Shown piece after piece: positions 12,241 to 24,136 of a DNA stretch of 64,000 bases. The stretch lies in NCBI GenBank assembly GCA_020086605.1, contig JACBWW010000017.1:464271-528270 (forward strand), given 5' to 3'. A program made the position numbers and the translations under genes. Source of the stretch: Lanius collurio (Eukaryota; Chordata; Aves; Passeriformes; Laniidae). The notes under the pieces were generated by a model. That model did not search any database. It was not told where the DNA came from and saw nothing but the letters and a program-made list of their open reading frames with translations. The first letter of the stretch is position 1. Each line of letters begins with the position of its first letter.

Positions 12241-12950
12241 TTAAGCCAAGGGCAGAGGGTCTGGTTCTCCTCTTTTTCCTTTGAAAGCTGAAAATTTTGC
12301 TTTAAACCACTGACAGCAGGTCTGTATTGACTCTTTGATCTCTCAGAGTGTTTATGCTGGGGTGTGTGTCAGTGTTGGGTAGTAGTTCTTCTCTGTAGGT
12401 GACACCTTTAAATGAGAGTTCTTCCTGCTAGTGAAGTGTCTGATCCCGTTTCCATGGAAACCAAGGTCAGATTATGGGAGAAAGGTTTAGGGGATATTTT
12501 TTCCTTAATTACTTTAAAAACTTATCTTATTTTCATCTTTCTGCTGTCCATTTCTCATAGAAGAGAAGGTAAAAATGTTCTATTCCTATCTCTTATATAC
12601 GTAGCACCACCTCCATGTGGGTGTTCACAGACACACACACACCATAGTTTACATGTCATTTAACAGAGGGAACCTTAACTGAACTTCAGGATGAGTTTCC
12701 TCTTGCTTACATATCTGTTTTCAGCTTTAGAAGCATAGTAAGAAATATGATTCAATGCAACATGAGCAGCACCAACCACCAGCCACAGTTACAACAGTGC
12801 TGTAGTTTTGACCACTCAGCAGTAGAGAAAAATTACTCTGACACTGGAAGTAAAATAATTACTCCAGACCAGGGTCATTGCACCGTGCAGGGCAGTTGTT
12901 AGGACCACTTCCCAACTGCATCATCAGTTAAGTTCAACCTTTGGTCATTC

Positions 12951-12970
12951 TTCCTTCCTTCCTTCCTTCC
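12951..12970. repeat. (TTCC)5 microsatellite
   Basis: Five exact TTCC units, followed by acag and an A run. Short, probably stable. Confidence 0.85.
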
Positions 12971-13599
12971 ACAGAAAAAATGGTTTATTTCTCAGGATTC
13001 AGAGAAAAATTCTACCTGCTACTCAACAGTTTGAGGATATGGCATTGAGAAAGTGGCCCATGTCACCACTGGAAAATAGACTGGAAAACTTGTCACCACA
13101 AGAAATAAATTGCTAGAGCTGATAGTGTGTGAAATTTTATGTGTTTGTGACGGGCTCTGTCTCAGCTCATGCCAGGCATGGGGTCTGAAGAACTTCTTTC
13201 TGCAGTGAAATGATAAGGGAGACAGACACTTCCAAAGGGAGTCTGCCCTGTCCTGAGCCAGAGGTATTGCAGGCAATTAGCTTAAACATTGACCTTTCAG
13301 GGGGATAAGGCAAGATAAAACAGTGGGGTAGGATTTCAAAAATAGACACTGAGCAGTACAGAAAAGAAATGGATACAGTTGGCATGTACACTGAAAATTC
13401 CTCCTTACAAGTATATCTGTATTGGAACCAGTGCTAAATACAAGAGCTGGCCTTCATAAACATAATGTCTCACATTAGCTGCATCTCATATTTATCCTTC
13501 TCATATCCTTTTATGACAAAATAAAAGGACTTTTACAGGTCTGTCCATACAAAATATTTCCCTTTTCTGAATAACACAGCAAAATGTCTTTTTCATGAA

Positions 13600-13617
13600 A
13601 AAAATCAATTGATTTTT
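13600..13617. repeat. 18-bp perfect palindrome
   Basis: AAAAATCAATTGATTTTT equals its own reverse complement. It sits in AT-rich sequence, so chance is a plausible source. Confidence 0.85.
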
Positions 13618-14302
13618 GGGGGGAAATAATTAAAAAATAAAGCTTTGTCTCTGCTTTCATGCTGGCTGGAATTTTTATACCTCGTCTTTTTATTTTATCC
13701 TGAAACTCGTATTGCTATCAAGGGCACACTCTACACTGCAGTCAGTGTATAAAAAAGCAATTAAATCCCTCCTGGGTGTCAAAAAGTAACCTGGCTGTCA
13801 GCACTGGATGTGCAGACAATCCCACATCAGTCAGTGATATCAGAGATGTGACCAAGGGAACAAGGTACGAGAAATGAATGTAAGAGGTTGACAGTTGAAC
13901 CCCTGTAGGTTCCTTAAATTTGTACCCAGACAAGGGAATGGACATTTGGATAAAATTTTTGAGGAGGATAGAGGCTCTTCTGGATGTTTTCACATGCCTG
14001 GGATCCAGCTAGTGTGAGGCAAGAAGAGACACAAGAAGTGCTGGGCCTGTCTGTTCCTCCAGGTAAATGATTCACCTGCACAGAGCTGTGTGAGCATGAG
14101 GAGGCTTCCTCTGTGCCTCTGTCCTTTATAGATCCAAGGATAAATGGAGACAGTCACAGCAAGCAGGTATGGGCAGGAGTCTGTAAGTGTCCATTAGCTG
14201 GCTGCAGACGAGGATAAACCATCCTCAGTGTTTCTGGGTAAGTGTGATGGACTGCCAGGATGTGTTGTCAGTCTGCCCTGGAGACCCTTCCCTGTGTTTC
14301 AG

Positions 14303-14358
14303 CCTCCTCCCTGAAAATGCTCAGTGGAGTCAATCTATGATACAAGAAACCAGTTAAG
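14303..14358 (+). other. Candidate noncoding exon, 56 nt
   Basis: A pyrimidine-rich acceptor (acccttccctgtgtttcag, AG at 14301-14302) and a donor AAG followed by gtgagtg at 14359 bracket 56 nt. Every reading frame contains a stop, so it could only be an untranslated or long-noncoding-RNA exon, or a chance pairing of splice-like sites. Confidence 0.18.
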
Positions 14359-15840
14359 GTGAGTGTCGTCAGCTCACTGAGCTGGAAAAGCACAGCAAAC
14401 CCTCTTGCCTGCTGAATGAGCATTAGGCTCAGCCAGAGCCAGACCACAGAGCAGTGCAGAGAGCTTCTGCTGAAAACTGCATCACTTGAATGCTGAGCTA
14501 CTGTATTAATTAATTTGGTATGCAAGTCAGGGTTTTCCAGACACTAAATCAACTCCATAACAGGTTGTTCATGAATAATTTCAACCTGTTTTTCCATTAT
14601 TAATAATTATTTGTACAATAATGTGACATCAAAAGCCCTAATAAATGTAAGGGTTTATTGTGCTGGACACTCTACAAACAACATAATAAGGGACAAGCTG
14701 ATAAGTCTTTTTAGTGGGCTGAATGAATTGATCAGCATTACCTGGAAAGACCCTCTAACCAAAATAGGATTTCACTGTAGAACTGCCTGAGAGTGAAGGG
14801 TCCCAACTCTATTTCCAGAGGAACAATAGGCCTTTCCAAGCTTCCCAGAAATATCAAAAAGAGGGTCAGGACCACATGACACTGCCATGAGGGGGAAAGG
14901 CAGCTTTTGGTGAATCTGGAGACACGGGATCCCTAAGCTGTCAGGAATGGGTGCAAGTCTCAATGCAGACTGGGGAGGTCAGAATGCAACATAAGGCAGA
15001 TCTTTTGCAACAGAAACATTACAGTTACCAGTGATATCTTCCTCTTCTTGCATATAATTTTTTCTTTCCTTGTTCATAAACGGCACTGAACACAAGAAAA
15101 CTTCCCTGAAGGATAGTTTAGTGTTGCCTATATTTGTTTATCTCACAGAAAGCTTTGTTTTTTACCCAGGTGATGGTTTTATCCACGTGATGCTGTCTTA
15201 CAGCCAAACTTTAAAAGAACATAAGTAAACATGGCTTTCTCTAGAGCCTAGAGCTAACTTCCAGACAAATGTCATCTGTAACACATATTTCATCTAGAGG
15301 GAGGAAAGGCCAGTGGTCTGGGTAGCTGATGGGTGATCAGATCAGAAAATACAACAAACCCATCCCTGAGACTCAGCTTAGTACTGTAGAAGTGTATTCA
15401 AAGTATTATATTTGAATAAAAGAATTTAAAAAACATTTTCAGTGAGGTGACTGGACTAATGGAGTGGTGTGAAGTGCCTTGGCTTGATAGACTGACCTTG
15501 AACCCAAACCTACTGTCTTAGTTTCATTACATGTCATGGTGATTTGGGTTTTGTGGTTTGATTTGGGGTTTTTTACATAAATATCTTATTCTGATGTTCC
15601 TTGTACCTTATTACAGAGGAAGGACCAAAACTAATCCTTTCTAATCCTGGTAAATTTCACAGGATCTTTTCTTTAAAAATACTATAATGCTGTAAGCTTT
15701 AAAAATAATTTGCATTTTTCAGCCATTTTAGGGGACCTATGTTAGGAAAAAAAAGGGCAAAGAAAAAGGATTGTTTTGGACAACCGTACCATCCTAACAT
15801 ATTAAAAGCACATTGCCTGAGAAATGATGGTTATAAATAG

Positions 15841-15915
15841 CTGGCATTGTAGCTCAATACATTAGTGTGCTACTCTTTGATTCCTCTATAATTATAGAAT
15901 GAAAGCTTCAATCTC
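15841..15915 (+). other. Degenerate tRNA-like segment, possible old SINE head
   Basis: TAGCTCAATAC (15850-15860) resembles a tRNA A box and GCTTCAATCTC (15905-15915) resembles a B box, 55 bases apart. The acceptor and T stems are not paired and no SINE family body or tail was recognised after it. This may be a very old tRNA-derived SINE or coincidence. Confidence 0.25.
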
Positions 15916-16751
15916 TGCATTGGGTGAGCACTTAAAATTACAGCTAAGGTTGTAAATTGCTGGTCCTCAATGTCCTAGTCAGACAGATTGCTCTCAGTTC
16001 ATAAAGAGGAATTCAGTGTTGTGTCAGAGGCAGATTTCCCAGTGAGCTTATTGTCTTCTGTTTAAAACTAGTAAGTGAACTAAAGGAAATGCTAGAACAT
16101 TCTACAGTGGACTGACATAAGCAGCAATTCTTATTTTCAAAAACAAGCAGCACCAGTGTTGCCTCAAAATGTTCACGTTGTTGGTATTGATTTTCGTTTT
16201 ACACATCCCCAGGAACAAAACCAGATAATAGATTGTTTTTATTAGTTTCACTGGATGCTGTATCAGTAATGGGTTTAACTCTTTTGTGGAGGTAACATGT
16301 TGGGCCTTTTGAACCTGTTGAGGGATGTTTGATTCAAAGTGCCATTCTGTCAGAAGGAATACTAATAAGCACAAACTCCCCTCCTGCCCCTTCCAGAACT
16401 CCAGTGAATTCTCATTCTAACAAATCTAGCCTTCTAATAAAATAAAATCTTCTAGGGATTGTTTCTGAAACAAAATTAAGGTAGGTAGTAGGCCCAGAGG
16501 TTAATTTAACCTTTTAAAGCACTGCAAAGTAGTCTGAATGAAATCCTTTTGCCATTGTCTAAGGCAATGTCTGACAATAATGTAACTACAGATTGAGAAA
16601 AGTCAAATGTGTACAGTATCCACTAAGCAGGGCAGATTTGTGCCTTGATACAAAAGTGCGCTGTCTTAAATCAGTGTGTAGGTAGCTACCTAATACATAA
16701 CTGAGTAAATTCAGTGGGCACCTTCCCATTAAACATCCTGGAATTTCCCAT

Positions 16752-17280
16752 TGATGCGATACGCGGAATAAATAAACAGACTCCACAACTCGATATAGTT
16801 ATGAAGTGGGTATGTATGTCAGCGCCCAGCACAAGTGAGAGAGCTCTCCAAAAACTTGTGCCCTGAGCCTCAGTCTGACCCACATCTTTATTCACAAAGG
16901 TGTTCCATATGCAATACATTACACAACTTTTCTATGCATATTCAACCCTTGGCCCCGCCTGTCTTCGCCTCTCATGCTAAATAGGTCTGTGCCCTTCTGG
17001 GCACGCGTGGTTTGCTGTGGTGGTCGCGCGGGGTCTCTCGGTGGTCTCTGAGGCCGAAGATCGTGGTCTTCCTCTCGTTGAACTCTTGAACTTTTCTCCT
17101 CTGGGCATGCACTGTTGGCCCTTTGGTGCTTATCTGTAGTCTTGGTAAGCTTGGCGACAGAGGAGCCCCTTTATCTGGGTTCTTTGCATTCCTTGGTCTT
17201 CTCTGGCATTGTCCTTTATGCCAGAAGCTTTAGGGATTTACATTCTCTTATGCCCTTTGTACCATTGCAGGGGTTTCACA
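16752..17280 (-). mobile_element. Solo LTR of an endogenous retrovirus, minus strand
   Basis: The roughly 530-bp block stands out by its CpG content, for example gcgatacgcgg at 16756 and gtggtcgcgcggggtctctc near 17021, within CpG-poor surroundings. It starts TG and ends CA on the plus strand. Read on the minus strand it runs TGTGAAACCCC to CGCATCA and carries an AATAAA polyadenylation signal (plus-strand complement TTTATT at 16887-16892) about 140 bp before the 3' end, which gives a U3-R-U5 order. No internal viral sequence, primer-binding site or polypurine tract flanks it, so it is a solo LTR left by recombination. Retained CpGs suggest a fairly recent insertion. I could not match a target-site duplication (left cccat, right agtaa), so the right boundary is uncertain. 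The class, perhaps ERVK-like, is inference. Confidence 0.7.
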
Positions 17281-19411
17281 AGTAAAAAAGGTTAAAATTC
17301 TACACATAATTCTACAACCTAAAATTTAAATGTTTTAATTTATTTTGTTATTTCAAGTGAATTCTAAAAATCTCTGTTTCACCATCAGTGTGAATATGAG
17401 ATCAGCAGCACTCAAATGCCAGAGGATGTGGGTAAGGTGACCCTGACTTTCATTGTCAACATTGGATGCTCTGCCTGTAGCTCTTGGAAAGGTGATCACC
17501 AACCCAAGCCTGTGCTCTTCTGCCTGGAGGGCACACAGGCTTGAAATGATCATGGAAGGCAAATGTGCTCTGCATGTATTTGCTGGGAAAAAAAGTATTT
17601 CCACCTTGTTTTAATCATGATTTTGTCTCAGCAGGAAGGTAAGGAATTAACTGGGCAATAAGATGAGCTATTTCAGGAACAACTAAGTTGGTGCTGACAT
17701 GATATTTGTGCAGTGCTATGAGGAAGCATATTCAAAAATTCTTAAAAGACACAGGAAAACCTAAGTGCCTGTGGAGCTTGCCTGTGAAAATAGAAAGTTG
17801 CTTGGGAATTTTTGGCTAATATACCAGGACTTAAGTAGTCAGACATCTGTTTCATGAAAAGATTTACCAGATTAGGTTAGATGGAAGCTCAGCTAAGGAC
17901 ACATATTTTTTAGCATGCCTGGTATTTTTCACTGTCTTGTAGTAATATGAAGCTTATGTGCAAGAAGCAGTAGTTACTAAGGTCAGTCAATAACTTGAAT
18001 CTTTCACCAGAATTAGAAAAAAAAAAAAAAAAAGACTGTAGGGTTAATGCAAAACATAATCTAAAAAGATGAAAAACTCAGCTCTGAAACCGAAGAGATT
18101 CTAGATAGAGTTTTAAATTCATGACATGATGCCTTTTAACAGGAATGAGAGAGAAACTTACTTGAGCAGGAAAATTGGAAGATGAAGATAGCCAATCTGC
18201 CATGAGATCATTTCGGCCATGAAGAAGCCATGCATCAGTTCAGATCCTGTGAAGAATAACCTTGTAGTGTGTGCTGTAAACTCCTCACTCCACAGCTGAG
18301 ACCAGATGGGCACCTGTGTCAAAAAGATCTGTGCCAACAGACACAGAATTTTGCTTCTTTAGTCTTCAGGTTCAGATGCTTGTGGACAAATGCCCACTGA
18401 GAGAGACATAATCAGGGCACAAATGACTAAGGTGCCTGGTTTTGTACAACTGCAGTGGTGAAAACAGGGATTGGTGAGTTAATTTTCGTGGCTTTGATGG
18501 AGAAGGTTGGCCCTTTTTCTGCAAGCATTTTCTGTGGTATGTGGAAATGAAACCATATTGTTCATCTGGATAACCTTTCACATGAAAGGTCTTTTGATAT
18601 TTTGATATTTGTCTGTCAATGTCAAGGGATCACAGCATTTTTGTAGATGTAGGTGGGCTGCTTGCAGTTCAAAACATGTCTTTTTTACCTATAAAAGGTT
18701 AAGTTAAGAATAAACCCTAATCCTTTTAAAATAAATACATATTGTCTTTAAACATATTAAAATAGGCTTGGGAGCTTATTTCTTTTGCTCTTAGATTGTT
18801 TTTTGCAGTGTGCTCCTAACCTCATTGTTCTGTTAATCTGGCTTTGTTGGAAGAAACAGAGCAAAATCTGCTGCCTTTCTATACAGAAAAACTCTATTTG
18901 TAGAAAAAAAAAAAAAGCATCTTTTCTTTAGATAAGGATGTATGTAAAAAAGGAAGGAAGATGGGAAATGTACAGTTATTCCACAACATTCTGAAAGCAC
19001 AAACAATTATTTGATTAGATTCCAGGCTGTTGGGATTTCAGTGTACACATGTTTTCAAGCTGGGCAGAAGAATTCTTACTGTCTAGGTAACAGGACTAAT
19101 ATTGTTTCTGAGGTCAGTGATTTTGGATTTGCTTTGAATTTATAGGCAAGAGCTTGCTGGAGAAAGGAAGGAAAAAGCTAGGTATTTTATTTTGTAATTA
19201 ATATAAGCAAAAGATCCATTTTGCTGCAGCATGTCTTATAGAGTAGGTGAGGGAGATGAAAATAATGACATCTTCCCACAAGATGAATTACGTTTTATGT
19301 ATTAAAAATACCTACCTTTGATGATAAAGAGCATAAGTTAACCACTCCATATGGCTACATTTGAGTTTTTATTTAAAACACACACCCCAAATTAACAGAA
19401 ACTTAGCAGAG
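17281..19411. other. Unique noncoding sequence with an A17 tract
   Basis: Nothing gene-like was recognised. A poly(A) run lies at 18017-18033 and a shorter A run near 18902. Open frames are at most 83 codons. Confidence 0.55.
18017..18033. repeat. Poly(A) tract, 17 bases
   Basis: Uninterrupted A run. The sequence before it is not a recognisable retrocopy or SINE body. Confidence 0.9.
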
Positions 19412-19745
19412 AATAATTTAGATTCGAAGGGACATCTGGAGGTCATCTTGTGCAAGCTCCTGCTCATGTTGCTCAGAGCCTTGTCCTGTCAAGTCCTGAA
19501 AATCTCCAATGACAATGTTTCCACTGTGGTTCTGTTTTGTTTTTCTCTTTGTATGGGGTCAGGAATGCTGTAACTTACAAACTTTGCTGTCCATAATTCC
19601 ATCTCTCTTTACTTAACCAAATACTTTCCATCCCTTAAATAATGTGTAATACAGCATTCTTTCCAGTCTTGGAATCATTTTCATTATTCTTCTCTGAACC
19701 TGCTTAAGATATCACACCAGATTTTACTGAAGTTCCCTGGCACTG
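19412..19745 (-). mobile_element. Old, diverged CR1 LINE 3' region
   Basis: Read on the plus strand, the block follows the reverse complement of an avian CR1 3' end. It has gattcgaagggacatctgga then ggtcatcttgtgcaagctcc, and further on agtcttggaatcattttcat then ctctgaacctgctt. The middle is badly eroded and the true ATTCTATG tail is missing. The right edge is uncertain because the match decays into unrecognised sequence. Confidence 0.65.
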
Positions 19746-20030
19746 GCTGTACCATATCAAATACCATGTACCACAATTTTCCTATTCATTGTTGGTGAGT
19801 TATCCCTGGTAATTCTTTAACCCTTACCAGTTGGAAGCATCAGCACACCAATGACTTAAACCAAATGTTTCCTTGACTCACAGTTTCTTAGGACAGAAGC
19901 CCCTCTCCTGCTAGAAGAGTTACCTGTTTCTCCATGCTACATTTGAGCAACTTCATCAGAACAACTGCAGCTATCCACGAGTGGCCTAAACTCCATTTAC
20001 AGTTGGTGGAGAGAAATTAATAATTTTAGG

Positions 20031-20084
20031 GTGTGATTCATCTCTTTACAAACCAGACATCTTAATTGGCTGAATGAATCACAC
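20031..20084. repeat. Inverted repeat, 11-bp arms with 32-base spacer
   Basis: GTGTGATTCAT (20031-20041) and ATGAATCACAC (20074-20084) are exact reverse complements. There is no mobile-element context and no duplication outside the arms. Confidence 0.9.
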
Positions 20085-20465
20085 ACTCAAAATTCCTGTG
20101 TCTCTGCATTGTCTCTTCACATGGCTAATGTGTTCCTTTCCCTGAGGAGAACAAGAACCTGTTCCATCCATTCTTTCAGAATCTTTATATCTCTTAAATG
20201 GAAATGTGCACGTGTGTGCAGATACATAGGTGCTCATACAGCTATACAGACAGATTTCTAATCATATGTGGGTTTAAAAGTGTGAATGCAGAGATAAATA
20301 GTTGTGCTGGAGAGCTGCTGTACAGCTCCCCTGGGTGCACCAGCAGCACCATCTGATGAGATAGCATCTGTTTCATAGCCACACTTACTGTCCTGTGAGT
20401 AGCTTGGGCTGATAAGGTGCTGAAACAGCTGATCCAAAAATACACCCCAATCTTTCTCTGTGCAC

Positions 20466-20490
<25 letters not shown>
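20466..20490. repeat. Poly(T) tract, 25 bases
   Basis: The longest homopolymer in the window. It could be the 3' tail of a minus-strand retrocopy, but the sequence after it (aaattacctttattagttca) was not recognised. Confidence 0.9.
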
Positions 20491-20497
<7 letters not shown>

Positions 20498-20640
20498 CTT
20501 TATTAGTTCAATTTTCAACTTTAGGTAAAAAAATAGTAGGGAAAAAAATAACATTATTTTTAATCCAGATCCTCTAATTTTTGAGAAATTAGGTTCATCT
20601 GCCATTATCACTCTTCAGTTCTGCACATCTCTTTCAGTTT

Positions 20641-20666
20641 GCTTAATTACATCTCTGTAATTAAGC
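20641..20666. repeat. Perfect hairpin, 11-bp stem and 4-base loop
   Basis: GCTTAATTACA, loop TCTC, TGTAATTAAGC. Each arm carries a TTAATTA/TAATTAA core of the type bound by homeodomain proteins, so it may be a paired binding site rather than an RNA structure. Confidence 0.9.
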
Positions 20667-23600
20667 AGCATGCACAATGAGCATTGGAATATTTGAATGA
20701 ACATACAGAAAGAAAGTGCCTTTAATTTTGTCAGAAACCACCAAAGTTTCTTTTGCATTGTTCCAGTTCCAAATAGTGGGGAGAAATACTCCCCAGTAAC
20801 TAATTTACTCTCTTAGTCCCTATGAGGACCAGTCCTGCTTTTCCTACAGATTTGTTCTTACTAGTGACTTTGCTGGTAGCAGAAACAAACCCTTTAAATG
20901 TAGAGAAGTGGTGATTATAAAAGGACATTTGGAATAAATACATATGTGGGGAAAAAGATCTAAATTGAAATTAAATTAAGTGTAACTGCATGATCAGATT
21001 TTATGGTAAGAATGGTAGTCATTCATTCCTTAACCATTTATGTTTATCAGTCTAAAATAAATGGTGCAGCTCACAGAAAATACCTGAAAACTTTAAAAAC
21101 CCAGCTGTTTCTCTTGGGGAAAAAAAAAATAAAAGTGAAATTAGAGAAAGGAGACATGACACTATGTGAAGGTGCAATCTTCAGTGAAATTTTCACTTAC
21201 ATCCTTAACATTTCATTGCTGTTAGGTGGTTTATGCCTAGCAGCAGCTGAGTACAAGGTGCATGATTTGCCCACAGGATTTATTTACATGAAGTCTTGAG
21301 TGTAGATGCACTCTGCTTTTGTTGTGGAGAGTTATAAAGTGTCACGGGTATCTACTGAGGACATAGCAGTGAATCTCAAAAGGCAGGGATATCTTATCAT
21401 GTCTTCCAACCTAAGGTGTTTTGTAATGGTAGCATGAGAGGGGAAAAAAACAGGAAAAGACCTTAAGAATCCTTGTTAATCTAAACATGTTCCTGGCTGC
21501 TGCTTTAGAAATGCTCTAGGTTCTGCTCTGCCATTACAACCTTCTTTGCCAGGAGTGCCCAGATGTGCCACCTGACAGACCCTGGTTCTGAGAAACTCAA
21601 ACCATCCAGCAGCACTGGGTTTGGTGCCTCCCAAAATCCTCAGTTTTAAATTCCTAATTTCTTCTGTCAACAACAAGCTGTAGACAGGCTCACAGACAGC
21701 ATCCTCCTGGTGTGGGAGCTGGGTATCACCAGCTCTCATGTTTGCTGCTTTAGCAAGTGCTGCCAGGCTGGAGAGGAGCAGAGGCCAAGCAGCTCCTCTC
21801 CTGCATCCCTGTTGGCATTAACCAGCCTGCACAGCCACACATTGCACAGCCAGGCCCTCCTGCCCACACTGGACCTGTACCCACCATCATGCTGGGGTTT
21901 GCAGCCTCAGCTTTCCTCAAGCAAAAGGCCTGAATGTCATCAGGAGCCTTAGCCTGACTTCACTTTTCCTGTGGACATAAGATTTTTTTATTATTTTTAT
22001 TTTTATTAATTTTTCATTATTACTTTTTTCAGAATACATCAAGGCTATAAGAATTTTGAAAGGAAATCTAGTTGGTGAAACGTGATTTCCAGGAAAATAT
22101 CATGCCTGGAAATCCCACAGACATCATGCCTTTTATTGTGGCACACGCTCCTGAAACCCACAAGAGGTGCTGCCTTTTCCTCTTCGTGGCGAAACTGAGA
22201 TTGTATTTTCTCTTGTATGAGGAAAGATTTAACAGAGGAAGGTTCAGTGTCTCTTGAAAACCTCAGGCAAACCTTTTCTTTTCACTCTACCTCAGGTTTT
22301 TTCCCTTGACTTTACATCTTACCCAGCTGCCTGCTTGCACTGCCATGATGCAAGAGCACTTCTAAAACCACATCTCTCTAACTTACAGGAGGTGTTGTTT
22401 CACCTTCAGGGGTCACAATAAAGAGAAAGGAGAAAGGATCAATGTGTTTAAAACTTGTGTGTGCTGAAGCCCTGGAGCTACACTGCTACTGTAAATAAGT
22501 GATAACAAAAAGTCTGTGTGACTTTACCCACTTTTACAGAGCACATATGACATCATTAGAAAATAAATGGACATGAAGGTTTCTGTGGAGTATCAATTAA
22601 ATAAAGAGAAGGTCAAACCAAAAAATACTTCCTCCTTTTCATAATGAACTTCCATTTCATAAAATACTAAGTCAATAAATTAGATTGAGACTCTTTGGTC
22701 TTCTTGTAATTACGTATTACAGATTATCCCATCTATTAATTATCCAGGAAGAGATGCAGTAATATAATAATCAGAACTGAATTATGTTCTTTGGGAGCTG
22801 AGTCCCAGTCTTATAAATGAACTCTTTTTCCTGAAATTCTGTTTTTTCACTGCTTCTGATACATGGATTCAGATCAGCCCTCTGGGAGAGAGGATTGTTA
22901 TATTTTTAAGAGGCAAAGGAAAGGAAAACTTAAACCATTAATGAAGTATGTTCCTTTATTCCAGTTTGAGTACCTTATATGTGAAATATTTCACTTAAAC
23001 CCAAATGTTCTATTTTGGATAATTCTCCATGATTCAGTTTTATAGCTTGGATGAAATGTCCTTATGGTTGTGCTACAATACCTTTTTTTACTTACAGTAA
23101 ACTGAGGAAGGACAAGTAGCCTCATTAAAAATACAAACCCAGGGAGATAAAATGAAGGCATTGTGAGCAATTCCCTTGAAGGATCTCTAGATTGTCCCAT
23201 TATGGTGAAATAAAATGTTAATACAATGAACATAAGGGTTTTCTCCAGCTATCATCAGGAGCTTAACTTTTTGTCAAAAACCTGAGTTCAGCTGAATCTC
23301 CCTGACCTAGAATCCACCATGTCTTTTATTTACTAATAAATATGGGACAGGGTTGTTGCTATTTTACTGTTTCAGAATGACAATGGCTTTTTTCATTTGC
23401 AAACCCAGAAAAGTACTCAAATATTACAGCCACTAGCAATACCAGTCACAGCAAATTAGCATTGTATTTCCTCATCAATGACCTAGTCCTTAAAACATTC
23501 CAAATTAACATTTTAAATGCATTTCATTGCTGTTTTTTTAAAGTAATATCTAATGAATAAATTCCTGCCAGGTGGTGTCTGATATGCAGCTGGCAAAAAA

Positions 23601-24113
23601 ATATGGAAGCAGCTGCACTTTAACAAGTAGCCTTCTTTTCACCTGCTAACAAGCATCTGTCAGCTGGCTGTATGGATAAGCAGGACGTGGATTTGCTTGT
23701 AAATAAATTGTACCTGTGAAAATCATGTGGTGCAGCTCTTCCCTCTACAGGATAAAAAAGAAGGGGAAGGACCCCTTCAGGAAATTATTTCAACTTGGAT
23801 ATAAAGTAAAGTCCTGCTAACTTGGATCTTCTACAGCCTCTCTAATAAATGAACACCATTTAAGTCAAAGCTTTTAAAAGAGGGAATTGGAGAATTTAGA
23901 AAAAACAGGGAAAGGAAAACACAGATAACACAGGGTTTTTTGAGGGGAAGTAAATGCTGTGGTTTAGGCAGAAGTTGTAGATATAAAAATGGGGGTGCTT
24001 TTAATCGTTGCAAAAGCAAAAAAAACCTTAGGTAGAGGAAAACAGATTTGGTCCTTCCTGGGGACCATCTCAAAGCTTATTCCAGCCTGCACATTTTAAA
24101 ATTTAAAAAATCT

Positions 24114-24136
24114 AACTTCTAAATAGATTAGAAGTT
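24114..24136. repeat. Perfect hairpin, 9-bp stem and 5-base loop
   Basis: AACTTCTAA, loop ATAGA, TTAGAAGTT. AT-rich and isolated. Confidence 0.85.

Larger units (their letters stand above)
12241..16751. other. Noncoding sequence, includes CNE-like AT-rich block
   Basis: No gene is seen. Positions 14505-14720 are AT-rich and homeodomain-motif-rich (attaattaattt, cattattaataattattt) without repeat signature and could be a conserved noncoding element. A short TTCC array, a candidate noncoding exon and a tRNA-like segment are listed separately. Confidence 0.5.
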
